The notes beneath the pieces were generated by a model. It worked only from the letters and a program-made list of their open reading frames with translations, was not told the origin of the DNA and ran no database searches. Below are positions 11,101 through 26,452 of a DNA stretch of 64,000 nucleotides, one piece after another (positions within the stretch are counted from its first letter, which is position 1; every line of letters begins with the position of its first letter). The translations under genes were made by a program, and so were the position numbers. Source of the stretch: Rallus limicola (Eukaryota; Chordata; Aves; Gruiformes; Rallidae); assembly GCA_022605955.1 (NCBI GenBank), contig JAKCOZ010000001.1, forward strand, positions 77,302,520-77,366,519. Direction: 5' to 3'.

Positions 11101-14100
11101 ACATTTAATTAATACAAAATTCATGTCATCATCTATGATATCTATAAGAGGACAGTTAAACAAAGGGAAGTCAAGCATGAGGAAGATTTTGTTATTGGGC
11201 CATTTTCTCATCTGACACAGTCATATAATTAAACTATAACTCTGAGGTAGATGTAGGCAGGGAAGACAGCCTTATGGGCAGTAACCTGCACAAGAGCACA
11301 TGACTTTTTCATGGTCCAGCACCAATTTTTTATTTTTTTTTTATATGGATATATGTTTTTTTCTCAGAAATTAATATGACAAAGTTGTTCTTTCTATTTA
11401 AAAAAAACCAAAACCTCACTTTATAAGCCAAATATTATTTCCACCAGAGGCTGGAGTAGAAATTCTGTTGTTATTAGGAAGTGGAACCTTTTTATTTTTA
11501 TTCAGGCCAAATAGTTATAATCCGTTTCAAGAGGATCCCAAATTACTATTGCTTAGTTTCCCTGTACCTATAGCAAAGGTATGGTTTTGCCAAGTTGTCT
11601 GATGTAACCACCTTTAAATGCAAGTGCTATTACTGAACAAAGCTGTAGCTCCTCCAGCTTGGACTCCCAAAATGCAACTCAAAGTTGCAGTTTAAGCAGA
11701 ACAGGGTCTGTCTTAGTCCTGTACCTGAAGGATACACTTTGCAAGGGGTAAGCTAATGAATAAAGAGGGGGTAAGATACATTAGATTCAGCTTATTTTTT
11801 AGACTGATGTAAGGACTTTCCAGCTGAATTGCATTTTCGGGTTTCTTACACTTGGGATGAGTAGAAATAGCAACTCCAACATTTTCTATGCCAGGCTTTT
11901 TACAGCAACCCCATGTTTCTTCCCAATGGTTCAATTCTGAGAGCAGCAATGGCTTAAAGCAGATCTTCCAGACAAGCCCTGCAATTGCAAGCTAGGTGAG
12001 CTAAAATCAGATTTACAGAGCATGGTGCTCAGAGTACAGGCTGCCTCCACCCTACTTCTAGCTACAGCAGTGACACAAGGGATATTTTAGCAAGATTTCA
12101 CTACACGGGCAAGGGGACTGAATGGAAAGAGAATTGCTCTCACTCATCTTTGCTCAGTGTCTGATTTAGTGATTTAACTGCAGCAGGTAACATTTCCTAA
12201 AGAAAAAAAAGTCCTCAAACTTTTTAAAATAACAGATTTCTGGTGTTCTGGGGTTGTTTTGGTTTTGTGGGTTTTTTTTAAATTCCAAACCAGTAGCCTG
12301 CATCCCAAATTAGCAAAGAACAAAGCTACGATTCCAGGAAAGCACAAACTGGCTTCTTATAAATTACGTATGTATTGCTGACCTGGAAACTCAGCCTCTG
12401 GCTTTTCAATTTCATCTGCTTCTCTACTTTCACCCTGGTTACCTGCTTTGAAGGCTTGTTTAATGCAGCACACTAGGAAACAGAGAGCCTCTTAAACTAA
12501 TACTTTCATTTCATTCCCTCCACAAAGATTAATAGGATTACTATTTTTGAAGAGGACCATATTTTAAAAGGTAGTGCAGGACATTGAGGATAGGTCAGAC
12601 ACATGGGAAGGTTCTTCAGTTTCAACATGCAGTTGCTCTATTGAATATCACGTAACACTGAAAAAGTTAATTCAGAGAATCACTGGATTCATTGACATCC
12701 AAACCAATCTCTTCACACATTCTCTAATCCTCCATCACTGTGTCCAATCTTCCAGCATCTACCAAAACAAGATGTGTAATTTGAGATGAAACACAGCCTT
12801 GGTTTTCTAAGATGACAGATTTTCTCTATGAGCAGAATCCCCTTTTGCATTCATGCTTTTTCTTCACTCGTCTGCCAGGTTTTGCAGGTATAATGAGGAA
12901 CCAGGGCCAGGAATATACAGTGGGCCAATGTTGAAGTGAAGGAAGTTCACGGCCTCCTGTTGATTGATATCAGGGACAATACCCACCAATAGGGCCAGAC
13001 CCATTTGAAAGGAATTGTCTCATCTGTCACTGAAATGCAGCCATAGCTAAGATGTTACAGCTTAGTAAAATATTGGTCTCTGATTTAGGACTGACACTGA
13101 TGATGGATTTGAAGACTAGGACTGAGAACCAGTGAGGCAGGAAGGAAGAATGTCAAAGCAGGGATCAAACAGGGACCAGGCCTGTAGGAAGGCGTCTAGA
13201 ATGAGACATCTTCCTTGGTTGGGGAGGGGAGAGGAAAGAAGATAAGAGAAATAGCAGATGAGAAGCCTTTGTCCATGCAGGGGACAAGATGGGGAATCGA
13301 GAAATAGTCAGAGGACAGGGAAGAGAGAAGGAGAAGTGCCATGGAGTAAGAAGGACAGAGAAAGCACCAGGACTGGCTAAGTGGTGCTGCTGTCAACATC
13401 CAGCATCAAGCCAGGTTCACACAACTGCCCAGGGCCTGGAAAGCCAAAACCCACCATGACTGGAAGAATGGGAACTGTAAGACAGAGGGTCATGATCACC
13501 CAGACTCCACAGTGCTCAGTAACCACTTTGGCCTTGCCTGACATGTTACATGATCTGAAATGCCTACAAACAGTCAGAACCCACTATTTTTATTGCTCGA
13601 TTCATCAAAAGTATGGGTATTAGTGTTAGCCTGGGCTCAGTGAAGTGCCAAAACTCCTCTGTATTTCCCAGGGGATTACTGGTTGTAACTAAGTGGCTAT
13701 TGCTCAAAGCCAGACAGGTTCCTGAAGATGTCCCCCAGAGCTTTCAGAAACAGAGCAGAGACTGTGCTACATGAACAAAGTACAAAGCATGTATTTGCAC
13801 ACAGGGAGCCTGGAAAAATAATTTTACCAGATAATCATTCAGATAATCGTAGAATAATCTTTTTTTCATCCACTATTCCCAGCACAAAATATGCACTAGG
13901 AGGGCACAGCCTTAACACACCACAGCAGACTAAATATTGAAATAAATGCTGCAAACAGGAAAGCAGCTGAAATGTAGGAGCAGAACACACACCAGAACAG
14001 AGCGGACTATGAAGCTTTATACTAAGTGAAATAAACCACTTTAGGGAGGGCACACAGCATTACAAACACAGCCAGTGCTACAACATATGGCAAATGGGGA

Positions 14101-16016
14101 AAAAAAATAATGAAAATCAGATGTCTCAAAGTTTTCTGGTACCGATTCCCCATGCACACAACTCACGGATGCCGTGCAGGTGCAGATTCGGTTTCAAGGA
14201 AAATTCATGGCTGTTCACTTCTAACATGGACAAGCATCTGTCTCCTTCCCAGGTGTTTAAGAAACCTACTGTCAACAGCCAAGGTGATTAGGAGACTTTT
14301 TCAGTGAGACAGCGGAGGAATTACAAGTGCAGATCCTGTCATTTGCTAACAGGATTAGGGGCAGATACATTCCATGCATCTCTCTGAAAGCTAATCCCGA
14401 TGTGTCTTTCACCTTCGTGAAAGGTAAAAAAACCCCTTCCATAAAACAGGCCCGTACAGATATGCAAGGTCACGCACGGCACTTTGAACAGCACATACAA
14501 TGTGCTGTTGCAATGATTTGCAGACATCGTGTAACTGCACCGCACGCTTCAAACAGCCAGGAGTTTGAAACACAGCCATTACAACTACACCCGCATAAAC
14601 ATAGTAAAATATCCTGGATTTATCCTTTCAATTAGTTTTTTCCCTTAGATGTGCCTGCTCCCCTTACATTGCTGCATTCTGATTCTCATTCGAGGAGAAG
14701 TTACTCATAAGAAGCTACCAAACAACTCCAGTGTAAACTATTGGAGAAAGCCTGTGGAAAGCAGAGCTCATGTAGCCTGATCAATCCAGCTGAAAATACA
14801 AATCTAAAAGCCAGTGTTCTTTGAAATGGGTTTAAAAAAAAAAACCCTCCAAACCTTTTCACAGAATTCTGGTGTCCAACAAAAGCTCCCATTTCAAAAA
14901 TTCACTGACAAATTATCTAGAAGCTACAAGTTATTCACAGAAAATACCCAGATAAAATCTAGGAAATGGAAGAGAATAACAATGTGCTTTCCCTAAAAGT
15001 GCCCAGGGTCTGTGGCCTTCCAATGGGACATACACAGCTGTTAGAGACGTAAAGCACCTACCACAGAGAAACTGCCCCGTGGAGATACTGTGCCACAGTA
15101 AGGGGCTTTTCAACAATACACGGAATGTTTCTAAATCACAGCAATTGTTATGGTAAGCTTACACAGACACACGCCTTTAATATTAATTTCATTCTGGAAA
15201 GAAATTTCAGCAGTTCCACATAGGGAATCAGTCTGAAATAGCGGTCACAAAATACTTTATACTGAAGCATCCCCACACTGAAGGGGTGTGATGGTCACAG
15301 GGAGCTGAGTGGTAGTGCCAGTTTTATGTTCACGGCAAGTTATTGATCAGGTCCTTTGGGTTCTTTGGCAAATCTTCCACTGCCAAACACCCATCCTCTC
15401 CCCTAACCAGTCACAGCCTTCCCTCAGGCCCTTCTGTGCTTTGTGTCCATCACATACAAGCCCTGGTCCTAAGCTTTCAGTTCTTGCCCCAGCTCCAGCC
15501 TGTCCAACAGCAAAACACATCTACAACTCCTCCCACACCGGCACCTGGGTTTCAGGATGAGTGTGCCCTTGTTGGAGAGCACAGCATTACTTTGTATTGT
15601 GATTGCCCTTGCCTCTGCACACCACAATCAAAGTGGTCTACAGTGCATTGGTTCGATGCCACACAGCATACACTTTCATTTATCTGCATTTCATCATGTT
15701 GCTAAAAGAAACGGCAGGTAAGTCCTGGGCAGAAAAGGTGAAGAAGCAAAGAAGATGGCACTATAGAAGGCAGAAGCATGACCAACAGTGGAAGTGAGAG
15801 GAAGTGGGCAGCAAGGCAGGGAGGATAGCAAAGGACTGGCATACTAAGAAAGCGATACAGCTAGTGGGAATAGGCTGCAAGTACTGGAAAAAGAGAGTCT
15901 AATGCCAAATGTGAGAGGAGACAAGAGATGATGTTTCCATCACGAAGAAGCAAAGTCTTTTTACAGATTCAACTGACATTTTTAAAGAAAAGGTAATTGA
16001 AAAATTAATTATTAAA

Positions 16017-16029
16017 CACACACACACAC
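16017..16029. repeat. Short CA dinucleotide repeat
   Basis: About six and a half CA units. It is short and probably polymorphic only to a limited degree. Confidence 0.8.
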
Positions 16030-16136
16030 GTTTAAACCAAGGCTTCTGGTATAATCCATTGCATTCCAGGAGTGAATGCAGACCAATGGCTATTTTCCCC
16101 TTGTTATATTAGTACTTGGCATTTGCTAGCTTATTT

Positions 16137-16270
16137 CCATCAAAATATCTCAATGTACTTTACAAATGTTCATTAATCCCTGTAACCCCTTCTGACTTCT
16201 GCATGGTAGGTGTTATTACTACTACAATGCCAGTTTATGGAATGGTAAAACAGAGACAAACTACTTTAAC
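16137..16270 (+). repeat. Possible remnant of an ancient LINE/SINE 3' end
   Basis: The order of motifs (tactttacaaatgttcatta, then ggtaggtgttattact, then tggtaaaacagagaca) resembles the tail region shared by old amniote L3/CR1-like LINEs and related SINEs, where a 'cactttacaaac' motif precedes a 'ggtattattatcccc' motif and 'acagatggggaaactgaggc'. Similarity is by eye and weak, and the element is badly decayed if real. Confidence 0.3.
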
Positions 16271-19200
16271 CTAAATCACCTGCCTAAACCACATTACAGA
16301 TAAGATTCTCACTTTGTCTGTACTACTTCATGCCCACTCAAAAATTTGTTGAAGCTACCAAGAGCTTTTTGAGCAATTTACAAAGGGAGTTGTTGCAGGT
16401 ATGTGGATTTCTTCCTCCCAGGCCCATCTCTAACAGCTGCACCGCGCTGACTTCTATGCCTGAAAGCGTGTGAAAGCCACTGGCAGAATTGATTATCCTG
16501 GGACTTTTTTTGCTGGCATACTGTACAAAGAGACATCCTTCCCTGAGCTCTTGCTGAGCAAGTGAAAGCCTGCCTCTCCTCTGTGTAATGCCTTTTTGTT
16601 GCTAGGTACTTTGAAATCAGTAGTTTGCATTTTAAAATGAGTGGTGCCTGCCGGGAAATGGGAATGGAAGGGTGAAAAGCTCGTTTAGCCCAGGGGATCT
16701 TGCAGCCATGTCACTGCGAAAGCACCTTGGCCTTTGGGCAGGGGTCGGCATGCCGCAACACATCCTGGCACCTTTCTGAAGGACTGGGTTGTAAACTGAG
16801 ATACACTCAAGTCCGTCAAAGTACAGAAAATGGGCTGTAGGGTCCTCACCCTACAACTGGGAAACACAGAGTTAGCTTGCTGCCAAACCCTTCTGTTTCT
16901 CAAGCTTCAACAAGCACAGAAAGCCAACTTAGTGAGGTAGGAATCCCAAAAGCTGATTGAGAAAACAACAGCTCTATACCAATCATACAGAAAACACAGA
17001 AGACATCACATGAGTTTGTTGGATCCAAATTTGTCTTCATCCAAAGTTAAATTTTTTTCTCTCACCTGCACTGCAAGACTGAAGAGGGTTTAGGAAGCTA
17101 CTGAGCCCCCTGTAACGAGGTCTTTGCACAGCAGATGGATCTTTAGAAATAACACCACCAGAGAACAAATATTAGATTTGATCCAAACATGCCATGGTTC
17201 ATCCAAGCATCCTCTTCCCAGCAATCCATCATAACTATTCATACATGCACATTTAGCCCATTGTAAAGGAGATGCAATTCAATTTACCTTTTTATGAAAG
17301 TTCTCACTAAATTTCAGTTATGTATCCCAAAAGTCATTGGCAGGGGTCACCAGCATACATACCAAACACTGGAGAGCAAATCTATGTTTAATATACTTTT
17401 GTGAAAACACAACATTTGGCAAGCGAGGATTTTGCAATGTAAATTGCAGAATATTTGGCTCAATAAGGAATTAGGACAAGCATAAGAAATCTTTAATTCC
17501 TGCTCACAAAGAGTGTGGTCCAACCCGTTACCACAACTCAATTGACTGAGATTACTGAGTAAATAAGAATATGGTAAACATCTGCCTGGAAAAAAAAAAA
17601 AACAACCAAAAAAACCAACCAACCTGAACAGCTATGAGGTAACAAAAGAGTCCGGGGATCTGCAATTTTCCAAATTGCAAAAGTAAGTTAACCCTGTTTT
17701 TAACGCAACCTAACATTCTGGTAATTAAGATGCTCAGTACAGGATTTAGAAGGCTTCATTTGGCCCCTCTCTGCTACAAGTTCCTGCCCCAGATGCTTAA
17801 ACTCCCTCATGCTTCATTTCAAATTGGACTAATGCACAAGAATACTCGTTGAAAAAATTTATCATACAGGGGATCCAGAGGCTAGCACAATGGGCATCAC
17901 CTACATCAATAAGACCAATTGATCTAACTTAACTCAAACACTAGCAATCCTCTGCTAAAGAGGTGCTTCTGCCAACCTAAGACAGTGTTAGTGCACAGCT
18001 ATAAGCAAACAAAACCAATCTTTCTGGACCCTTGTCCAAAGTTTGCTCAAAACCATCCCGTAAAACTATCAAAGACTTGGAAAGCTCCAGAGAAGGCCCC
18101 GTTACCTACTTTTCTGTGTTACAGAGAAAACTACCAAATGGTTTTCTCCTCTATTTCAGCTTCCCAGAACTTTTTCCAGTTCCTTCTCCAATTTCTTCTC
18201 ACATTCCAGGCAGCCCCTGTCACTCCTCACCTAACAGTATTTTTAATGGGTGTCTCCATCTTCTTCCTCCACACCTGTGAGCCCTGTGCCTTAAATTCTC
18301 CCAAGCCTGAACTTCCCTCCTGTCTACCCTTGCAACACTGTCGGCCTTTTCAGGACTCAGGTTCTCACCAAAATGATGTCATGCTTCTTGAGAAGGGACC
18401 AAAAACCAGGCATTAGGCACTAAACAGCAAAATCTCTGCTTGCTATAATCTTGTGAAAACCATAATTATATCCTTTTGGGTGAAAGAAAACACATTGGCA
18501 TGACTGCCAGGGCAGAACAGCACAAGAAATAACTAGCATACAGAGAAGGTAACAGAAACAAGTACCGTTTCAGAGGTTCAATACATTCACCTTTCTAAAT
18601 TCAGGAGCTACGAGCATAGGACTGGATGGGAAGTAGCAAGCCAGACTTTGTCTCCTACCTGATCATTCCCCAAGGCATTGGGTGAGTTTGAAAGAGAGAA
18701 GAATCCAGGAAATCAAGTAAGGAATTAACCCCATGGCTATCCCAACATAACAAAGGAGCAAATGAAGCTCTCAAGATATGCACAAGATGATAGGAATACT
18801 TGTCCTCAAGTATGGGCTGCAAATTATTGCTAATGCACATGCTGTCAGTGGAAAGACTTCACAGCCATATAGATAAGTTCTGGAACACCAAGATAGCATT
18901 GCTACAGTGTTGAGAGGGCTTTTTAGTGTGTTGGTAAATCTTGAGGAAAAAAGTTCTGTTTACAGAAAATTTCAAAACTGTTTTGCTATAGCCTTCACAG
19001 CAAGTGTAACAGAGGAACTAGAAGAAGTTGGTCCTCAACCTTAATCTTTCTAACTAAAGTAAAAGTTTAGCTCACTTTGGAAGCAGATGTGACCTCTGCT
19101 ATTTAAGCCACAGGGCTTTTTCAAATCCCAAGAAAGAAAACTGCTGACACGATGTGTCTGACCACTCCTGTTCCAGGAGGAGGCAGATGACTAAGGCCAA

Positions 19201-22200
19201 GATGCACACCACCATCATACACGCCCAGAATGCATGCCAGTGATTTCCCTCCTGCAGGATCAGCGCAATCCAAAAAAATCTGCTTCACAGAGGGATGGTG
19301 GGTGTTACACAAGCTACATGAGGCTATTATTCAACATTACTTCAGAAATGGGAGGCTACTTTTGGGGAAATTAGTATGCAAGAGAATACGATGTGGTTGG
19401 AGAATGTTGTAATCTGGCTTTGTAAAATACCATGTAACACATTAGCAAGAGAGCTAAAAGGGATGAACAAAAGAAAAAGGGAAAGGAAGCACATGGTAGA
19501 GAGGCTTCTGTAGCTCACAGAAGCTGGAAAGTCAGGAACAACCTGAAAATAAACAAAGAGACTATAAAGGTTCTATTATGGCCATGCCAGTGTCTGATGA
19601 TGGTCCACATCATTTGTGCATGCTGAAACCTACAGTCTATTAGCCTTGTGATGCCCATGATCCTACCGTTCAGTTACAAACTCCACTAAAGAAAAAAATA
19701 ACACAAAAACCTCACACACACCCCCCTAAAATCCCAACAAAAACCTGTTGTAAGGATCATGCCAGGACAGCAACAGTTGTGGTGCTAGAAGGTACTTCTT
19801 TAATTACACTGAAGCAACTCCAGTCCTGAGTGTACTGCAGATGGAATTTGGCAAGCCAAAAAAAGTCCCATTTGGATACGTGTAATATATTTTTATGGTT
19901 AAAATAATCTGCAAGCAATTTGGCTACAACAAACTAAACAGAAGCCAAAATCTCACTAGATCCTGAAGTGACAAGTGCACTGGTCTCAAGGACACACACT
20001 CTCTTCTAGGACAGGCCTCCACATTTCTTAGAGCACTAGGAGAAGGAAAACAAGCGAGCATGGACTGCTTCCATAGGGGCTGCCTTCTCAAATATTTGAA
20101 ATGCACAGATATTTTCTGAATAAGGCTTTAAGCTGTCTGGAACAAGGATGATGGGGTTTTTTGTTCTGTAACACAGCAACATTTACCTGGAACACCCACA
20201 GCAGGACCAGACCCCTAAGTATAGAGCAAACTGAAAGTGATGTGAAAAAGATTCAGATTTCAGAATCCAAACTGCTTGCACAGAATTAGTCCTACATGGT
20301 TGGTGTACCAGGTTCTTCTGGAGTTGTTCTTGCTCACAGAAATATCAGCCAAGGTATATGAAAAAGTGGTGGATAGAAATTTAAAAAGCAAGACAGCAAA
20401 ATTATCCAAGTCCCTGATCTTCACAAAAGAATCTCACTTTGATGAAGAAGATCCTGAAAAAAACCCCAAACCTAACAACCCCTGCCCCCCAAAAAAGCCA
20501 AACCCACAAACAAACCCACAAGCAGCAGGATTTCGAGAGTAGCCTACCCTTAGTGGTGCATCTGTATGTTTTGTTTAATGTGAACTGGTACATCCAATCC
20601 TTGCTACTAATGTTTATTTTTCTTTTCTGCTTTATTATCATCCAAGTTTATCTTCCACATCCTTTGCCTACAGTAAGCTAACCTCAACAATAACAGGATA
20701 TGTACTCTAGAATTACGAGGGGAGAGGAAAAATTTGCTTCACAAGCAACATGCTCAAACTTACCATACTCAGAAAAAAAAGCAGCAAACAAGTGACAGAG
20801 AAATCAAGGCATTTACTGATCAGGATAACTGTTCCTCCTCCTACAGTCAAAGAATCGCACCAGGACACCAGGTGGGAAGGGGGCAACCGCTTTGCGTCAC
20901 TTGTGGTCTCCTGGCGCAGCAGGAGAGTGAATTTAAGTAGAGCCAATACTTGGCTTGATAGTTCGGTTACCAAGAGACAAAGAAAGATTGATGGAGGAAA
21001 GAATTTAGATGCCACCTTTGCCTCACTCAAAACTCTGCCCATCGTAACTCAGTTTGAAACAACGAGGAACTCTACTGACCCCAGATCTGAAGCCTGTATT
21101 TAAGCCTGGGATGTGCTACTCATCTCTGGAATTCAGTATGAGCAATTTGGAAGAAAAACAGCTGAGCAATTTAAAAGCATCAACTAAACCTTGTAGTTAG
21201 CACTTTCCTGCAACGACAGAGTGTTCAGAGGAGAGAAACTGGATCTAAAGTGTGATTTTTCTGACAACTACGCAAACTGTTTAAATGCTTTAGACATAGA
21301 ACAACCCAAGTGGGAAACTGTGTTCCAACGTGCCCGCTGTTCCCTCAAAAGCTGGTTACACTATGGCACTGTTGGAGTTGCAAAAACTTCTCATTACCGC
21401 ATCCAGTTTGTGTGTCTAAGGGAGATTTCACAGCAACACTGAACACTTGCGAAGAAGAGAAGGAAGCGTGGAGGGAGAGGCAAAAGGGGGAGCGGGGGAA
21501 GCCCTTCCTGACTGCCTATCCTGCAAAGGATTTGAACTGCAGAAAAGAGGGACCATGTCAGCAAATGCCAAACCAGTGCGATACCTGCCAAACCGCACCT
21601 TATCCTTCTCAATCAGCAAAAAAAAATCATCCGCTGCCTGATTTCTCTTACCTCACCAATAAAGGGCTAGGGTTTTTTTTCCCTTATTAGGTCAGTCTCC
21701 ATGCTCTAAAATTCTGGCTCTAATAAGTGGCTTTAACAATATGTGCTGCACATCAGCACAAAAAGAAAGCAACTAATAAAAATAAAACACAGGAGGAGAA
21801 TAAAAGGGCTGAGTCCTAAATTAAAAGGGACGACATCAGCTTAGTTCAGGCTCCAAAATTTGATCATAGATTTTATGAAATGAAGAATTAAAATTGGAAA
21901 GGATAAACGTATGAAGGCTAACATTATACTGATATATAATTATAAACTTGGCCCTGCAGCTACTTATACATGTAAGCAGGCTTACTGAAGTCAAGAAGAG
22001 TTTTTTACTACACTTCAGTGCTTACACAGCTTAAAATATAAATCAAATGTCAGTATGTGAAAATGGTGCAAAGAAAGGGTTTGGGGTTTTTTTAATATAT
22101 TTTCTTCAACAAAACAAAACGTGAAAGGAGTGAAAAGCTACAAAGTCAGTTAGGTCTGCAGGTTTCAATTATTTCAGTGATTGATGGAACTGTTTTGCTT

Positions 22201-25200
22201 GGTTGGATTTTTAAACATATGGTTTTGGAACATCTAGTTTACTGCATCTGCATTATATGGACATATATGTGTACTTACAGACAGAAGAACACAGAGAGCC
22301 TAAAATAATCACCAGATACATTCCCTGGTTCTTTTGAACCTTCTTGTTTTACTCTGAATTGGGAACAGGGTGGATGGTGAGGCCTGGGATAGGGAACGGG
22401 ATACAGTGGGTGTGAAGAAGCAGAATTAAGTTCTGTCACCCCCACCCTACGCTGTTTGAACACCTATGCCAACAGCATTGCTGTGGAGGAGCTATCTGAA
22501 TTTAAGATCTGCACTAACAATGAGTTTTCTAGCTTTGCTGAAACAGAAGAAAAAAAAACCTTGTCATAGTAAAGCGATATGGATAATCTTCAGGGCTGTT
22601 TTGTTTTAATTTGGTCTGAAATAAGACAATAAATCTTTCATCAAAGTGGTTGGTTTTTTTTTTAACTTTTTTCCCTTTAAAATGTTGGTCAAATTGAATC
22701 AAAATATTACCAAAAATCAGAATGTTTTTTTTTTTTAAAATTGCAAAGGTTCAGCTCAGTAACTGCTGCTGCACTTATTTAGGCAGTGTTAAAAAAAACC
22801 AAAACACACTTTTATTTACAAAAGTATTTCCTCTTGTTTTCACCTAGAAAAGCTAATCTCAGAAACTCCCATCCAGGTCTGCTCTGCCTAGAACTCTCTC
22901 AATTCATCTTCGTTTTGTTAAATTTACCTTTCATCAGAAACGATTCTCACAGCTTATTTCAGGCATTTGGATTCCCAGAGAGCAGTGCTAGGTTGAGTCT
23001 GATTATCTCTCGCTGCTGTCCTGGCTTCAACCACAGCTTGGGCAGGGTGGAGAATTATCTCAGGGTTTTCATTAAACCCTCCAGAGTCACTTGTCACTCT
23101 GACAAAATGTTAGAAATTTGATTCTTACAGAGTTACATGACTTTAGACTCACATGGATGAGCAAAACTCTGAAAAGTAATCCATCTTTGTGCTCCCAACA
23201 ACCCAATGCCTTCCTTGTGCTGGAGAAAGAAAAATGTCTTTCAGTGAGGCAAGAAAGCTGTGAAATCTCAGAGATGTATCCTTACAGACCTGTCCTCTCT
23301 CTGGCATAACATTTCTTCTACCAAGGATAATCTCACTCAAAAATGTTCCAGGTATTCCAGTAAATTTCCTCTGAGCTACTATGAAGAAAGTTCCTAAATC
23401 CATCTACAAAACCTTGAACAGGACATTCAGCCTACAAGAGCCACAGTCCTTGTAAACCAGACAGCAAAGCACAGGCACTTCATTCAGGTGGCAACAACCA
23501 ATATGTCAAGAATGCTCTGTATACACAGATTGTTGTTATCACACTGTTTAACATAAATATATGGTTCTCCCACAGATAAATATATTTGCATCAAAAACAC
23601 TCATCTACCATCCCAAGTGGTTTTGACTTCATTCCCAGATGTCAGGCCCTGAAATACAATTTGGGTGTAAACAGTGCAGCTCACAAATGGACCAGGCATA
23701 GTAAGGAAACTGCCTATTTCTCCACTCATGGTACACTTGTCAGTATTGGGCAAGAGCCATGTTCAGAGGTTGACTGGCAGTCTTAGCTTTCAAAATGGAA
23801 ACAAATAGGCTCACTACAGGATAATCTTTGTGCATCTGGTCTTTAGATCCATTATGTTCATCTTATTTTACCTCAGTAATGTAAAAAGGCTTTTTTAAAT
23901 TAAAGACTCAGGTCACTGCCCCCTGAAGAACAGGAATGATAAACATGGGCACCAGAGAATACGAGAAGGAAGATCACTTCAAGTGAAAGCATCAATTTTG
24001 GAGCAGAATGAGGCAGAAACATAGCACCACCACTACTGCTGCTGTCTGTTGAAAAGTGTCCTCTTCCACCCTTCTGCTTCTCTCAACAAAACTAGCCTAT
24101 TATTTGTCTAGAACATCCAGCCAAGAAACAGAAAACATAACCTCAATTTGAAGAGCAAACCAGAAAAGGCTGTGAAAGAGTGAACTTCCAACAGCCAAAC
24201 TGCCCATGAAATGATCTGTAAAGCCTGAACACCAGTTATAATTTGCTGGAAGAAAACATTCTACCTGTTGGCAAAGACGACTTCTGCTTTCCTTGGAAAG
24301 TTGCACAGTAAACACTTATTTTAGTGTTCAGCAAAGCGAGCCAATTCGATCACTGTACATTTACTACGCAGTCTTTATATTTTCAGGCCAACCAGAATGA
24401 TTTCTTGGTCACGATGAGAGCTTCTGCTTCTAATTTCTAGCGTATCAAATGCTAACAGGATTATTTTCAGCTATTTAGCAATTACAATCTTTTCTACGAA
24501 TACTGCAAATACACTGAAAGCACAGAGAGTATCTTTAAAGCATGGAGCTGAAATAATCATAAAGGGCCATTAGAGGACATTTGCAAGAAGTTAAAAATCA
24601 CATTGTACCTCACCCAAAACAGTGTGGTAACAGCTGCCTCCTTTTCCCTGGAGAGCCTCCAGAGAGTTAACTTATAAGGATTTTAATGCTCCTTTCTTTT
24701 CCGTTGCAATCTCCTGAGAAGACACGAGCACTTGGAATGAATACGTTGTGCCTCAGCCTGGGAAGGGCAGTATTTCATCATGCATTTCACTGAGCAATGC
24801 TTTGAAGAAGCTTTTGTGGGTAATGCTAAAGGTGTCTTACCCACTTTTGGCCTGAGGTCACAGAGTTGTTTGTTAAGGGAATAATTCAGTTTCCAAATTT
24901 TGGCCATGTATTTGCTTTCTCTTAAAAGCCGTCCTTCCAAAGGGAGCTTTGCTTTTCTTCCACAAATATGCTACTGTGACTCTTGACAAAAGAAAACCTA
25001 TGTCTGGTTTTCAAGGTGCATCTGCTCTTATTTAAGAGCTGATACCGGATACAAATATCCCAACATTCAGGAAGCCAACAGTATAGTAGCTAATCATGCT
25101 TCAAGAGAAAGGGAATGAATTGTTTTCACTCAGGTATGATTTCACCGACTTCAGTGAACTCACTTCACATAATTGTGGGTGCTACGGTGTACACAAGCTA

Positions 25201-25983
25201 CAGCATTCCTCCCAGTGCTCATCCAATGCTTCAGAGATATGCCAGGCATAAAGTCTTATTCCCTCTCTTGCCCAAAGGAGAGCGGAGGAGAATCTCTCTC
25301 TCAGCAGAGATACCCAGCGATTTCTAGGTTTCTTTAGCAAAACTGCCAGACGCTGTCATCTAGCTACATCAGCCCCTGAGCAGGCCAGTGAAAGGGTCTG
25401 AAAGTTGCCTCAGAGGCTTCAGCCTGGGTCACTGCAATCAGGGCCAGCTCCCCACAGCAGACAGCAAGTGTTAAGGTTTCCACCAGTCACGTTCCCACAT
25501 CTCACCCACTTTGCCCTTTCTGCTCCCTTGCTTTCCTTTCTCACTGGTTGCAGAGAAATTGGTGCTCTGCCACAGCTGCTGCCCATTCCCATACAGCAGT
25601 ATGGGAGGGTTGGCTACCGCAGCTTGTGGCTGCGTTCCACCATGGACCAACACAAAACAAATCCATTTGACACACTCTTACTTAAATTATTATTGCTCAA
25701 TTTCTGAAATCATGATGAAGGATTTCAGATTCCTGGAAGGGACTTCTCTGAGGGGCTGAGTTTCAGAAATCTCTGAGCTCCTGCTCCCACACCAAAGCAC
25801 AGGATTTCATACTGGAAACTCCAAAAACAGGAATCCAGAAATCCCCATTGCTTTTCAAAAGATGTCCCAAATTTTAAACAAAACTGATATAAATTACAGT
25901 ATTTTAGAAACATAGTAGCATCCTGTTTCCCATCCCTCAACATATAAAGCAGGCAAACAAGACAACACAGAACCCAAATACAG

Positions 25984-26001
25984 TATATATATATATATAT
26001 T
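25984..26001. repeat. TA dinucleotide microsatellite
   Basis: Nine uninterrupted TA units, in the sequence just downstream (in CALD1 direction) of the alternative first exon. Confidence 0.9.
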
Positions 26002-26452
26002 TGCTATATTACGCAGGATAATTGATTTTCTTCCATGCTTCCCACTCACATTCAGGGATGAATGTGCTGTGAGGACTCTACTCAGTGGATTAAGCAATCT
26101 GAGTTATCTGAAATCTCTCAAACTATGAAATTTCTGCAGACTTTCCATTAACAGACCTCTGATTAGCAATCAGTCCTACCAACATATTCTTCATCCACTG
26201 AACAAGGCAATTTAAATTCTGCAATTCAGGTAAGAGAAATACATAAATGCAGAGACTTTCCCTTTAGACAATAGAGCACAACATAGCAAAAAGAGAAGCA
26301 ACGTCTGCAACCCGTGCTTATTCCCCTGTTCAACTAGCTTCCCAACTTGTTACATCATTCCATTCCCCTTTCCCATCACCACCATCCAGCACTTCCTACA
26401 CAAGACCAAAAGGCTAAATCCATACAGATATCATAATAAATCGGCAACTCAC

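Larger units (their letters stand above)
3396..26452 (-). other. CALD1: Large CALD1 intron downstream of the alternative first exon
   Basis: About 23 kb of AT-rich DNA between the exon at 3249-3395 and the first exon at 26453-26499, with donor GTGAGT at 26452-26447. I see no other exon that fits caldesmon, no tRNA or snRNA, and no CR1 or LTR copy. It contains short A-rich/CCAAA tracts (5138-5190, 14829-14846, 17590-17622, 20460-20520), a short CA repeat and a TA repeat. A stretch at 16137-16270 vaguely resembles the 3' end of an old LINE/SINE. All open frames are short and of chance appearance. Confidence 0.8.

Noticed and set aside
21221..21690. Overlapping plus-strand frames in a slightly GC-richer patch
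   Set aside because: Several frames are open on both strands at once, without protein similarity; this looks like composition rather than coding.
24683..24940. 85-codon minus-strand frame rich in Lys/Arg/Cys close to the alternative first exon
   Set aside because: No recognisable domain, no matching splice context for CALD1, and length within chance expectation.
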